Below are positions 12,524 to 23,940 of a stretch of DNA of 64,000 nucleotides, one piece after another; positions within the stretch are counted from its first letter, which is position 1, and the number at the start of each line of letters is the position of its first letter. The position numbers and the translations under genes are program-made. The stretch is taken from assembly GCA_030549335.1 (NCBI GenBank), contig CM060195.1, positions 27,222,874 through 27,286,873 on the forward strand, given 5' to 3'. This DNA is from Pontederia crassipes (taxonomy: Eukaryota > Streptophyta > Magnoliopsida > Commelinales > Pontederiaceae). The notes beneath the pieces are model-generated. The model was not told the origin of the DNA. It did no database searches and saw only the letters and a list, made by a program, of their open reading frames with translations.

Positions 12524-13428
12524 TAGGAATGGCAATCGCCGCTGTTCGGGATGAGGGACACCACCCCCGCCCCGACCCCGACAATCCGCCTCCGCCCCTG
12601 ACCCCACCTCGAATCCCCGATTCGGGAAAAATTTTAACCCCCGTCCCGATCCCCGCGGGGTACCGAATCCCCACGGAGAATTCGAATCCCCGCGGAGGGG
12701 GGCGAGAGCGGCGGCGGGGGCGAGAGAACGGCGGCGAAAAGGGGCGAGAGAGCACGGCGGCGGGCAAGAGCGCGGTGGAGGCGGGGCGAGAGAGCCGCCA
12801 CGGCGGGCGAGAGCGGCGGCGGGTCAAGAGACCGGCAGAGGGAGGTGAAAGAGAGCCGGCGGGTGCGAGAGAGCGGCAGATCCGTGCGGATCTGGCCGTA
12901 TCCGCGTCGGATGCAGCCGATCTCGGAGGCGGACGAAGAAGAAGAAGAGAGAGAGGAGGGGGATATCGGATGCGGCAGATCCGTGCGGATCTGGCCGGAT
13001 CCGCATCGGATGCAGCCGATCTCGAAGGCGGACGAAGAAGAAGAAGAGAGAGAGAGGAGGGGGATCTTGGATGCGGCTGATCTCGAATGCGACCGATCTC
13101 TTCTTTGATGGCAGAGGCGGACGGCGCCGTGGATGAAGAAGAGAGAGAGAGGAGGGGGCGACTGCGCGGACGAAGAAGAGAGGAAGAGAGAGAGAGGAGG
13201 GCTGCGGTCGAGGTCATTGAAAGAAAAAAGAAAGGAGGGCTGCACTTATCGGAGAATCGGGACCCCGACGGAGCGGGGGGAACTACCCCCGCCCCGATCC
13301 CCGAAAGAGGGGGCGGGGACAGTTTGGCCCCCATCCCCGCCCCCGCGGGGAAAAAATTCCTCGAAGATGGGGCCCCGAATGGGGAATCCCCGCGGGCCCC
13401 GTGGGGGTGGGGAATATTGCCACCTCTA
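12524..13428. mobile_element. Non-autonomous hAT element with GC-rich core
   Basis: Termini TAGGAATGGCAAT and ATTGCCACCTCTA are inverted repeats (10 of 13). Flanking 8-bp repeats are GAATGACC (12516-12523) and AAATGACC (13429-13436). The core is very GC-rich, dominated by GGGGAATCCCC-type words near the ends and purine tracts (GAAGAAGAAGAGAGAGAG) inside. A 99-bp unit starting GCGGCAGATCCG at 12873 repeats at 12972, with a worn third copy after. Long open frames on both strands (up to 293 codons) come from this base composition and show no domain. Confidence 0.8.
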
Positions 13429-13551
13429 AAATGACCCCAATGCCCAGGAGTTGGCAGGAATATCGATTAAGTCCTCCCTTATTTCATCATCGTCTTTGGA
13501 TGATAAGAGAATAAAGTTGTGTGAAATGGCATTCGATACTCCTCACACTTA

Positions 13552-13999
13552 GGACCTCTTTGGTTACAGAATAAAATTCAAAAGAACAATCAATGTAATA
13601 GCGTATTCTACAAAAAGTAAATATATTTTTATTTTACTTTCTGTTTGATTTGAAGAGATCAACTTTTGAAAATATAATATTTTAAAATTAAAATATTTTA
13701 TCATATAGACTTGACGTTTAATGTTATAATGAAATAAAAATATTAATATAATAATCTTTTATTAAAATTTTAAAAAATATATGATTAAAAATTTTGAAAA
13801 TAATGAGAATATAAATATTCTGTTGTTTTAGAAGAATATTTATATTCTCTTTATGTGGTTAAAAACGACGGTATTATCAACTTCGAGGTGGTTTCGTACT
13901 TTGAAAGTTTGACCGACTTATTCTAATTCCATCGCGCGTTTGACTATATTCTAAGAATAATACAATATTCTAACATTTATTCTGCATCCAAACGACTCC
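13552..13999. mobile_element. Tourist-like (PIF/Harbinger) MITE
   Basis: Starts GGACCTCTTTGGTTACAGAATAAA; the right end, read on minus, starts GGAGTCGTTTGGATGCAGAATAAA. It is flanked by TTA on both sides (13549-13551, 14000-14002). The TTA duplication and GG..TTTGG tips are hallmarks of Tourist MITEs. It is 448 bp, AT-rich and without coding capacity. Confidence 0.85.
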
Positions 14000-14502
14000 T
14001 TAGTTTCCGCTTTTCCTCGTATAAATTGCACTCTCCGGATGATAGTAAAATATAATATATTCTACTATTTTTTATGAATACGATAATCAATAAATAGCAA
14101 GCGGACAGGATTAAACATGTCTTGAATTATGTGAAGGATTTGTTGAGTTAAGCTATTTTCAATCAAATAACGACTTATTTGCTCGTTTATCCGGATCCAG
14201 ACGACGCCCAAGTTCCTAATATTATTGCTTATAGAGCCTGTTGACAACTCCCTTCTTCAGCATTATTTTAATCAAAATTGTTAAGATTCAATTAATCATA
14301 ATCATAGGAAGGATCCAAAGATTCTATAAGCAAAATTGTAAGATTATGAGGAAAATTGCAAAACTGAAAGGCGATTAATTATAATGAAATCACAAGATAA
14401 TAATAAAATATCAAATTATTAACAATCTTAATTTTAACAAATAATTACAAAGAAAAAAACTAACAATAAACCAACACCATGAACGTCTCAAATCATTAAG
14501 GC

Positions 14503-15318
14503 CAGGGGCGGAGTCACATGGGTGCAAGTGCACCCACCGAAAAATTATATAGGTATTAGTTAGTAATAACTTTTTCAAATCAACCAATTAGCTCAAATGG
14601 TAAGTGCATTCGATAGTAAAAAATTTGACCAGGGATCGAACCTTGCTTTTTGCTTCTCATTTTTCCACAAAGTGCAGTCATTTATTTGTTCATCTGCCAC
14701 CGAGTTCATCCATTTTACTTTATCATATTTCTTATTTGTTACCATAGCAGACTTGCATGCCTTATTCAATTTTAACATTTTTTATTTTATGTTATCATGT
14801 TCATATTTCATTATCTTTTTATTTTATTTTACCACAATATAATGAAATAACTGTAAAAATGACACTATTATAACAATTAAACTCTAATACATATTGAATT
14901 ATATTTTTAAATTCCGATATTTTTATGTATTTAGTTTCAATATATTTACTTCAATATCATTTCTTATTTCATTTAATATTTCATTTACCACCTGTAGTTA
15001 TATTATTATATATATTCTTTGATAAAATATTTTTTTTATTTAACAAACGCTGATATATATTAGGAAAACAATGTATAATACATATTCAATATTAAAATTT
15101 ATATTAAATATACGTAAATGACATGATTAAAATAATACATATTGAATTTATATTTTAAATTTCTATACTTTTTGTATGTGAATTTTGATATATTTTGAAA
15201 AGGAATCAAATACTTTTTAATTGGTTAAATATATTTACTTTATCATATTCAATATTATTTAAATATATACTATATTATATCGTGCACCCACTTGTCGTAT
15301 TTTTTGGCTCCGCCACTT
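14503..15318. mobile_element. hAT element of the GGGGCGGAG type
   Basis: Left end CAGGGGCGGAGTCAC and right end GGCTCCGCCACTT form inverted tips. A perfect 8-bp target duplication ATTAAGGC lies at 14495-14502 and 15319-15326. GTGCACCCAC words sit just inside both ends. The AT-rich interior has no transposase but contains a tRNA-like Pol III promoter. Confidence 0.85.
14589..14643 (+). promoter_or_regulatory. tRNA-like internal Pol III promoter (SINE head?)
   Basis: TAGCTCAAATGG (14589-14600) fits the A box, and GGATCGAACCT (14633-14643) is an 8 of 11 match to the B box, 33 bp apart as in tRNAs and tRNA-derived SINEs. No full tRNA cloverleaf is apparent. It probably marks a SINE head nested in the hAT element. 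Confidence 0.5.
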
Positions 15319-15326
15319 ATTAAGGC

Positions 15327-17130
15327 ACTACATAGGCCGAGATAAATTATTACCGTCGTTGTGCGTGGGGATTCCTCAACATATCATCCTTCGTTTGCAC
15401 TTCTACCATAATCTTTCACTTCCTTCCAAAGCAAAGCCCAACCGTGCCAACTTCCCTATTTCTCATGGGTTTGAATCCTAGAATTGGATAGAATTTAATG
15501 TTATCTAATTATCAAAACATAATGATGTAATATTAAAGTTTTAATTTGATATTTAGATGCAAATTCTAATCAATTGACGTGACATAAAATAAGAAAAGAA
15601 ATTAACATGTGCGCTGAATGCCAATGAATTCTCGCCTCCATCGAAAATTCAAGTTTCGAATTTGTAGACGTTGATCGAAATTCAAATTCTGATTATTCAT
15701 AAAAAAAAGTGGCCGTGTTTGGCACAATTTACCTGAACTTGAATATAATTCCACCCAAGTTAGGACATGCAAAAGAAAATGATATGTTAGGCGCTTCATA
15801 CATGTACAATAAACTTTTGAAATAACAGATTTGTAATTTAATTTTGTTTTGCAATTGGCATTTTTTGTATGACATTGATGCAAAGTTAACCACAAGCACT
15901 AGTCACCAAACTTTTGGTGAACTGAAAACAAGAGAAAGAAAATATGTTGAAATAAAATTCTTTTACCACTGAAAGTTAAATGGAAATTAGATGTAGAGAG
16001 AACAATCATAGTTCACAAACAGGTAGGGACTTGAGAAGCATGACATTTGAAATAGCGTCCCAATTTCATGCTCCATTACCAGTTTTCCCCCTGCAAAAGC
16101 CAGTTGGTTATAAAAGCTTTCCTTGATGCTCTCCAGTAGCATCAATCAGGGTAGTATGGGGCCTTTAAGGACTAATGAGTTTAGACCTGCCATTGATCCA
16201 TTGTACCACAGGGTTAAATCCTTACTCTCACGAACATAGAAATACAAGAAACCAAAGCTGAAATAGGTGAAACATTACATCTTAATCTAATAACCATGGG
16301 TAAAATCAAATAGTAAACATCTTAATCAAGCTTAGGCAGGTCTCAAGTTTGAAATTACTATAAATTTCTGTGATAAACAATGAGAAAAGGTTAATTCCTC
16401 TTTTAGAGTAGTGATGATTCCAATATGATTTAATCCATCCAACCACATTGTTAAACTCCTTTGATCACTTGAATCTCTGTTGTTTTCACTAATGTAAACC
16501 TTGTAGTGTGTTTAATCTCCTGTTTTCACTAAGATACTACAATCGTTTAGTAGCCATCTTCACGAAGATGCTTGAACATTGTTGATGCTGAGAGTTAACT
16601 CCAATGAATAAGTGCTGCTTATTCCATGTCTATGTACTTAGAGTACATGAATAGACAGGTGTCTACAGTTATCAAGGTAAATTTCTGCACATTCAGTTTA
16701 CAGATTAAAAGTAAAAAGGAACAAACATAAAGCCCTAAATACTAAACTTCTCTAAGTAAAAATTCAGTTATAATAGTTTTCTTTGGGAAAAAAAATCTGT
16801 GCAGGAAGAACTACAGAACTAACAAAAAAAAGTACAAGTTGGTGGTGCATGGAAGCTGGCAGATTGCTTGTTCGATGTCCTTTATATGTACATACAGCTC
16901 ATGAACAGACAGTCAAAGTTATCTTGGTTAATTTGTGTCCTGCTCATAGTTAAAACTAACAGGAATCAGACATAATACCTCTAGATAATAAACATCTTCT
17001 CTAAAAAAGACAATTCTAAATAGTAATAATAGATTTTCTTGGCAGAATGAAAAGTAGATTGGGCAGCATAAACATTGAAAAAAATCATTACCTGTCCACA
17101 ATTGTAATTAAACATTCTAACACCAGAAGC
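15327..17130. other. Intergenic, with an old 270-bp duplication
   Basis: No gene is recognised. Positions about 16622-16800 and 16880-17050 are diverged copies of one another (shared order: ATGTAC, GACAG, GTTATC, CATAA, CTAAA, TTCTCTAA, TTTTCTT). Both are AT-rich without coding signal. Confidence 0.4.
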
Positions 17131-17877
17131 AAGGTTGTCAGGATCGTAAGATCCTACGATCCAATAGTGGGCAAGCGATCCTTATTTCAATTTGGGGATC
17201 GGAAATATAAGATCGTATAAGGATCGATCGTTGGATCGTAAAATCGGTAGGATCGTAAGATCGGTAGGATCGTAAGATCCTACTTATCCTGTGATTTTAT
17301 TTATTTTTATTTTTTTAATTAATTTTTTTATTGAGAAAAACTAAAAAAATAGAATATTAAAAGTTACAAGTTGGCAACAAAGGAGGTAACTTTCTCTGAC
17401 TATCATATTATGATTTTATTTATTGAAATTTACTTTTTTAAAAAAAAAGAATAAAAATTAGCAAGGCATTAGGTTAAATTCCTCTCCATTCTCTCCCTCT
17501 TCATTTCTCCATTCATTTTTTATGAGTGATCTATTATAATTAATAAACTTGTGTAAAAAATTATATTTAGAAAACAAAAAATTATTTATTTATATATATT
17601 CAAATAAGAAAACTTATTTACCATTGTTAATTATCATAATTAGTTTATCTTAATTTCTAATTTTCTATATTGTTATGTAGCCCATGAAAGTTACAAATTA
17701 AGTATAATGTAGATATTGAGAGTAAAATATTAAAAAATGATTATTATTGCTACTATTATTATTATCACTATTATTATATTTTTAAAAAATATTTTTTATT
17801 CAGAAGGTAGGATCTTACGATCCTCGATCCTCTGGACCTCTTCCAATCTTACCTTGAAAAGCGATCTTGACAACCTT
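17131..17877. mobile_element. TIR element with GGATCGTAAGATCC words
   Basis: Exact 10-bp inverted ends AAGGTTGTCA and TGACAACCTT. Subterminal regions are packed with GATCGTAAGATCC/GGATCG words on both strands, and the centre is AT-rich. Flanking sequence (ACCAGAAGC and GACAGAAAG) gives only a poor 9-bp duplication, so the superfamily (MULE or hAT) is unsettled. Confidence 0.6.
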
Positions 17878-18004
17878 GACAGAAAGGTTGAATAACCTAA
17901 CATCTTTACCAGGACAAGTGTGAGAAGTGTGAGAGATCCTCTTAGCAACTTCACTGTTCTCAAGTTTAGTCTAAAGTCCTATACATCTAATATTACATCC
18001 TATC

Positions 18005-19345
18005 TTTCTTTTTTAGAAGATAAAGGACATCCAATTTTTATTCATTATGAAAGTTTGTACCGATTACAAAATATCTTATAATATTTTTTTGAAAAGAATA
18101 TCTTATAATATTGTCCACTCACTCACCAAGTTTCTAGTTGCTATTACAATGTTATCAATATAACACCTTTCTCCCTTGAAAATGCAATCATTGCATTGAC
18201 GCCATGTTGCCCATAAAGCTGCAATTGTTCTAATTCGTTGTCTTTTTTATACATATAAGTGCAAATTGTTACCATGCCCTCCTTGTCTAAATGACCGCAA
18301 GAATGCTAATGAAGAGCTCACATCCAGCCAATCACGTCAAGAATCTTGCCATGTCCCTCGTGCTACTGGGCAGCTCAAGAAAAGGTGATCTATATACTTC
18401 ATGTTGTCATTGTAGAAGACACAAGTGGTATTCACTCTTGTGGCCCATCTCATTTTGTACTTCTGAGTAGGAAGCATGTTCCTCCTCAAGAGTCATGCAA
18501 ATACCCGAATACGCATAGGAACTTTGATGCGCCAAAGGAGCCGACATTCTCTCCTAAGCTCTTCATCTGTGGTGAAGCTTTCTAGATCCAAAGTTTTATA
18601 TACAACTCAAACTGATAACTCACCAGCTCTCCAAATTCAAGAGTCTTCTATTGTGTGTCATTGATCTTGTGTCCTTGGAGACGCTCCATTAGTGCAAGAA
18701 GATCCTCAAGTTGGTTATCCGACAAATGAGCTACTAATTGTGGAATCCATACGCCGTCATTGAGGAAATTGCCCGACCAATATTGAGCGACTATTGACTA
18801 CTTATCCTCAGTTGATAGTGATTCCCCGAATGGCCATGGATCCACCCAAAATCGAAAATCCTTTTCGTCACCTGGTGTCACCTCAAAGAAAGGTCTAATT
18901 CATGGCATAACTTCTCCAACTTGTTGAAACCCCTTAGGTGATTTCCTTCCTCTGTTCCCATAAAAGTATTTTGTCATAACATTCAATAATACCTGATAGC
19001 CAAATATCTTACCTCGACCCCATTATTCAAACCACCCACTTTGTCATTAAAGCAATGTTCCGAAGATCTTGAATCCCTAACTCTCCTTCTAATATTGGTC
19101 GACATATTTCTGACCAGGCCACAAAATGCACTCCTCTACCAGCAGTTTTTTCGTTTTTTCCATAAGAAGCTTCGACGAAGTGCATCAGTCTATTGGATGA
19201 CACCTCGGGGCATCCAGAAAAATGTTTTAGCAATGTACACACTATTTCAACAAATGAATGATTTTCCACAATTGAAGTTCTACCAGGGTGTGGGCATTCA
19301 TGTTTTTGCATAATTATTCTCGATGCAATAACTTGAGAGCATTGT
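18005..19345 (-). pseudogene. L1-type LINE ORF2 C-terminal remnant
   Basis: Minus-strand translation gives VAWSEICRPILEGELGIQDL near 19130-19060, matching the post-RT region of plant L1 LINEs. The zinc-binding zf-RVT region follows: NTTCVFYN, then HLFLSCPVARGTWQDS near 18420-18340, and ALWATWRQCNDCIF near 18220-18180. Stops and frame changes interrupt it. A short T-rich run near 18005 on the plus strand may mark the A-rich 3' end. It is 5'-truncated, lacking endonuclease and RT core. Confidence 0.8.
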
Positions 19346-21904
19346 TCCAACAAATGAATAATTTTCCACAACAATAAGAGAACTTATAAAATGCATGCAA
19401 CAAATATTACAAAACTACTCTCGAGTTCTATTGATCACCAATTGAAGTAATTTGCTGACATTACATTTATCCATATAGGGTTTGATCACTAATTACAACA
19501 TCAGATCTCATAAAAGTTGTCAAACATACAAATTTTGTAATATTAAGGCATCTATGATCTATCAAGCAATTGAATGGTTGAACAATTCCTGTGTAAGCTT
19601 GAGGCAATACAAAGAGCTCGTTCAAAAACACATCAGATTTTCATCAAAATTGAAGCTAAGCAATGAATCTCATGATTCACACATTGGCATCAAACTGAAC
19701 ATTAAAAGCAAAGATATATGAGATTCCGGACATTTTTTAAATCTAATAGTTTGTATTGAAGTTTCAATTCTACATTTTACCTTGAAATTTATAAATGATG
19801 TTTAAGGCCAATAACATTGCCAAACAACCTTACAGGGAAATCTTTACTTTTGCATGGAGCTACCAAGTACCAACTATCAAATAGATGGAAATCTTTACAT
19901 ACCACATAATGGATGATATTAAGTCATCAACAAAGGCCACGAGCATGCGTCAACGAAAACCACAAAATCTAGGTATCATATGACCTAGATACTTACTTTA
20001 AGATTGATAAAGAACAAGGGTTTATTACAATCAAAAGGAAAAATTACTTATGAATGAAGTATTTATGCCTATAGTTTCCCACATTGATACTAAAACACTA
20101 TGATGTTAGTGATATTCAGAAAACATTTTTTTTCCAACTGCAAATGATATTTATAATTAAACAGTTTCCCATGTCCTAAAAAACAAACAAACAATAGTTT
20201 CCACTTTCCAATGTTTATCCAAAACTCCCCTGGGATTTCACATAAACCTCCCCTTAACAGTGGGTAACAAATCGTAGCATAGATCACAATACAAAATAAA
20301 AGGAAAAAAATGATGCACCCCTAATGGACAAGAATGATAACCCATTAAGTATAAAACTCTCCCTCTTGTTGATACCTGAAATACGATAAATGTTTCCTCA
20401 AAGCTGTGTCAAGCAAATGGCATGTGCAGTTTAGCCCAAATGCTTTAGAGCGACAAAAAAAAAATTCTCTATAAAGCTGTCAGTTTTTTTAGATATTTCT
20501 CCATAAATCTGGCAGTGATTTTCACTACAAAATTCAAATTATGGATGTACCACATAGGCTTGGAAAAGCGATAAAAGGCCTCTCCAACAAATAAAAATGT
20601 GATCGATGTCCTGCTACCAAATGAGATCCATGCCATCTAGAACTTTATGCCAGATCTTACAGAAGTGTGACCTATATGCCTACACACAATACTAGAAACA
20701 AGATGTTACACCAAACCAGGATATACATATCAGTAGAGATGCATAAGCAACAGAGCAGAATGGGAAAGCCTCGGTCCTATTTTCTCAAATGTCACTTCAC
20801 TCCCATCTGAACTACCATTAAGAAATACAATGGTTAGTAGCAAAGCACAAAGAATTCACAAGATACTCTAACTTCGCCCATGCCCTCTTATCCATTCACC
20901 ATTTTTTTACCTAAGCTGAAACAGTGTTTATTATAGCATGTCAAGCAAGGTCTAGTTTATTTTATCCATAAAAATAACCAGCATCGTGTACAAGAGTAAC
21001 TAATCCAGACTCCATAATAGCCATGAGTGGATATGTTTTCCAGTTACATCCGTACATGCAATGAGTTTAATGACCCATAAGCCATGACAAGCAAAAAGAT
21101 AAGAGAAGCTGTGCAAACAAAGACATTTTATGTTGATATTAGTTTGATGAAAGTCTAGGTCCAAGCTTCACTATTAGCTGCAGTAATTTTTCAACTTCAA
21201 CAGTTGAAACTCTTTCCAGATTTTTTCAGGAAGAAGCAACGTGATGAGTTTTTCTAACCATAATGTATAATAGGTTAATGGGTACCATGGTTGACATTTC
21301 AATAACCAAGTTTTTTTGAGGAATAAGGATGAGTACCAAGGTATAGACATCCTGCTTATTAAATCATTTCAATAACGACGATGCTCAAGAAAAAACAAGG
21401 CACTCATCACCAAACAATTTTGATGGTTCAACCTAGTAGATAACTCATTTCTGTAAACACTAATATGCGTATGATAGGCAGATTTCCTCTCAAATTTGCA
21501 GACACAACTCACAAGTATCTGAACAATTTTTTTCCTGGGCATCAAGTAGTTTCACAAATGGACATGAACAAGTTCTAATATTTCTAAATCTTCTTTGAGG
21601 GCTGCACCCCTTGAAACAATATTTGAGCACATTGCTATTATACAACAACAATATTTGAGCACATTGCTATTATACTATTGAAAAAAGAAAATACATGATA
21701 CAACTCCTCCTGCTCAAACAAAAAAAAAAATTTGTCGTGCATTTTTAGTATGATTAGATTTCTAAGGAAGTGTAATTCAAATCTAATGAAGAAGCAAATG
21801 GTTCATCTTTTCACAGAACTGGTAACCTTCATGTTGTAAGAAAACAAAGGGGCAAACCTCCGCGAAAGAAGCAAACCCCAAGAACTATAATTCGTCCGTC
21901 AGCG
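19346..21904. other. Intergenic, no gene recognised
   Basis: AT-rich DNA between the LINE remnant and the PC-esterase gene. A near-copy of TTCAACAAATGAATGATTTT lies on each side of the LINE 5' edge (19247 and 19346). A 32-bp tandem duplication lies at about 21617-21680. The part next to 21904 is the 3' flank of the minus-strand gene. Confidence 0.4.
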
Positions 21905-22945
21905 TCAGAGCCGTTGTTGGGACTCGATCAGCAACGCATTAAGCATAATCTGAAGCGCTGCCTCGTAGACAACTCCCTCATAATGCATTCCATCAGCCGT
22001 GCACCTTGCCCCGCACTCTCTGCTCAACGCCCCTGTATCCAGCAGCAGGAATGGCCCTCCAGCCCTCCTTAGGATCGCCCTCTTGGCCACCTCCTGGTCG
22101 TACTCCCCACACACAGTCGCGTTCATCCTCGCCCTTTTCTCTTCGGTGTTGAGCATCGAGCTCACCAGCGTTGGCAAGCCGAGCCAGAACATGTGCGGTG
22201 CCGCCATGGGGGGATCCACTGCCCCTCGTGAGAGCAGCGCCACTGCGGCCCGCTTTATGGACACGAGGGACTCACCGTAGAGGGACGCGTTGGTGACATG
22301 TAGCATGTGCCAGAGGCCGGAGCCAAGAACGAGGACGTCCGGGTAGGCGGGGCGGTGGCGGAGGTCGCGGAGGAGGGTGGTGAGATTGGACTCGAACGGG
22401 ACCCAGACGAAGTCGACTACGAGGTCGAGGCGCGGGAGGTCCGTGTGGTAGTCGGAATGGCGCCGAAAGAGGTCGGCCTCGACGGCGGGAAGGGCAGAGG
22501 GCTCCAGGAGTAGGCGGAGGAGGGCGAGGGCGAGGAGGCGGGCCTGGGAGTCGCCGGCGACAAGGACCCAGGAGCCCCTTAGAAGGTCCGAGGCGTCAGA
22601 GCGAGTAAGCCGCTGAAAGCCGCAGGATGCGACGGCCGGCGACCGCGCCCAGTCCCAGGACACGGAAGGCGATCGCTGGCTATCCCAAGAGAGGTCGTGG
22701 ATGAAGGGTAGGCAGGAGAAGGGGGCCTCCTGCGGGCGCATTGGGAAACGATTCAGCGATGAGACGAGGAGGACGGAGAGGGAGGGGAAGTAGGGGGCGA
22801 GGTGGACGCCGACGGCGAGGGAGATGAACAGAGCGCCGCCAAAGAATAGGACCTTGTTACGGCTCATGTGCCACCCGGCCATGCCCATCGGAACGAAGAG
22901 CACGACCAGCGCCGCAAGCGCGCCTAGCTGAGCGGCGCCGATCAT
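21905..22945 (-). CDS. SGNH/PC-esterase-like two-helix membrane protein
   Basis: A single-exon gene of 346 residues. The first ATG is at 22945 (MIGAAQLGAL); the open frame extends upstream but has no earlier ATG. Residues 4-24 and 31-49 are hydrophobic, likely two membrane segments that place the enzyme domain in the secretory pathway. GDSQARL at 131-137 supplies the SGNH nucleophile motif, and DGMHYEG at 318-324 supplies the Asp and His expected near the C-terminus. WDVACEF/GRSDASDL-like and SGLWHMLHVTNAS blocks are of a kind seen in a conserved plant family related to PC-esterases; it lacks a clear TBL DCxHWC motif. Substrate is unknown; an acyl or acetyl transfer on wall polymers is only a guess. 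No frame damage. Confidence 0.85.
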   Translation of the reverse strand: MIGAAQLGALAALVVLFVPMGMAGWHMSRNKVLFFGGALFISLAVGVHLAPYFPSLSVLLVSSLNRFPMRPQEAPFSCLPFIHDLSWDSQRSPSVSWDWARSPAVASCGFQRLTRSDASDLLRGSWVLVAGDSQARLLALALLRLLLEPSALPAVEADLFRRHSDYHTDLPRLDLVVDFVWVPFESNLTTLLRDLRHRPAYPDVLVLGSGLWHMLHVTNASLYGESLVSIKRAAVALLSRGAVDPPMAAPHMFWLGLPTLVSSMLNTEEKRARMNATVCGEYDQEVAKRAILRRAGGPFLLLDTGALSRECGARCTADGMHYEGVVYEAALQIMLNALLIESQQRL

Positions 22946-23138
22946 TCGCGCCGTCGACGGGGACGGATCCGCCGGGGCGGGGGGGGAGTGTCCTTTGCGC
23001 GGGGCGTCAGCTCTTCGTCGCCGGCGTCTGTCAGATCTCGATCCGTCGTGACCCAAGGCGGCGGTGGCGGCGTCTCAGATCTGGGGAAGGGAGGGGAGGC
23101 GCATGGTAGACGGGGGAGATGGGGGCGGGGGTTAATTT

Positions 23139-23340
23139 GCGCGCGCGCGCGCTTGTGCGAAGTTTCGGAGCAGCGTGCGAGTAGAAGAAGAAGAATTTGA
23201 TGGGCATCGCTTGGGAAGGAGACGTCACCTCGCCGCGACGGGAACGGGACGACAAAGCCGGAGCAAATTAGCCGGAGACGGTGTGAGAAGGACTAAGTTG
23301 CGCGGCACACCGCGACGCTGCGTTTATTTTTGGACACGTG
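23139..23340 (-). promoter_or_regulatory. Upstream region of the PC-esterase-like gene: GC run and G-box
   Basis: GC-rich DNA 190-400 bp upstream of the ATG contains an alternating GC run (about 23138-23152) and a palindromic G-box CACGTG within GGACACGTGTGTC at 23335-23340. G-boxes bind bZIP and bHLH factors; whether this one is used is not shown. Confidence 0.3.
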
Positions 23341-23582
23341 TGTCGGTGCCGCACGAAGGATGCGTTTTTTAATTGTTGGATGGCGATCGGACGGAAGAGG
23401 ATCGAAGTCGCTTCGGATGTCTGATAAACACATTTATTTAACTTTAAAGGTCGTTGACTTGGAGTTCACCTTTGCTAGTGATTTAATGGGTAAATTTTAG
23501 TAACGAATTTATGTTTTTTTTATAAAGAAAACTAACAAATTTTATTGTTTAATGTAATTCTATCTTTCAACTTTGGTCTTTG

Positions 23583-23940
23583 GTCCGTTTGATTTGATAA
23601 GCTAAAGTTCTGATAATAGTTTAATGGCTAAAGTTAATTTTAAAAATAAGTAATTATGTGTTTGATAATAAAAAAAATTATAAACTATTATTTTAGTAAA
23701 ATGATCAAGAAGTCCTTAATATTATGATAAATAAAATATATGAAGAAAATTATGTATATTATAAGGGTAAAATAGTACATTCACTGATCAATTTTTTTCT
23801 CACAAAAATAAGCTTTATGACTTATAAACAGTTATTTAAGTACGTATCATCTCTTTTTATCAGTTATCACACAAAAAGATATTTTTTTTAAAATTGCTTA
23901 TAAGTTATCTTAAGTGATTTATAAGCTTAGTCAAACAGAC
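23583..23940. mobile_element. MITE (GTCCGTTTG ends)
   Basis: Left end GTCCGTTTGATTTGATAAGC; the right end read on minus is GTCTGTTTGACTAAGCTTATAA. This is an inverted-repeat pair typical of small plant DNA elements. The target duplication could not be resolved. It is 358 bp and AT-rich inside. Confidence 0.6.

Noticed and set aside
12453..13334. Open frames of 293, 204 and 203 codons on both strands
   Set aside because: They lie inside a hAT element with low-complexity GC and GA composition; Ser/Arg/Pro-rich translations without any domain.
21617..21680. 32-bp tandem duplication around CAACAACAATATTTG, as a minimal SINE insertion
   Set aside because: Only CAACAA lies between the repeats; there is too little tail sequence to distinguish it from simple tandem duplication.
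22946..23056. N-terminal extension of the PC-esterase-like frame (37 residues)
   Set aside because: The extension begins at TTG, not ATG, and the conserved protein begins at MIGAAQLGAL; plant translation would start at 22945.
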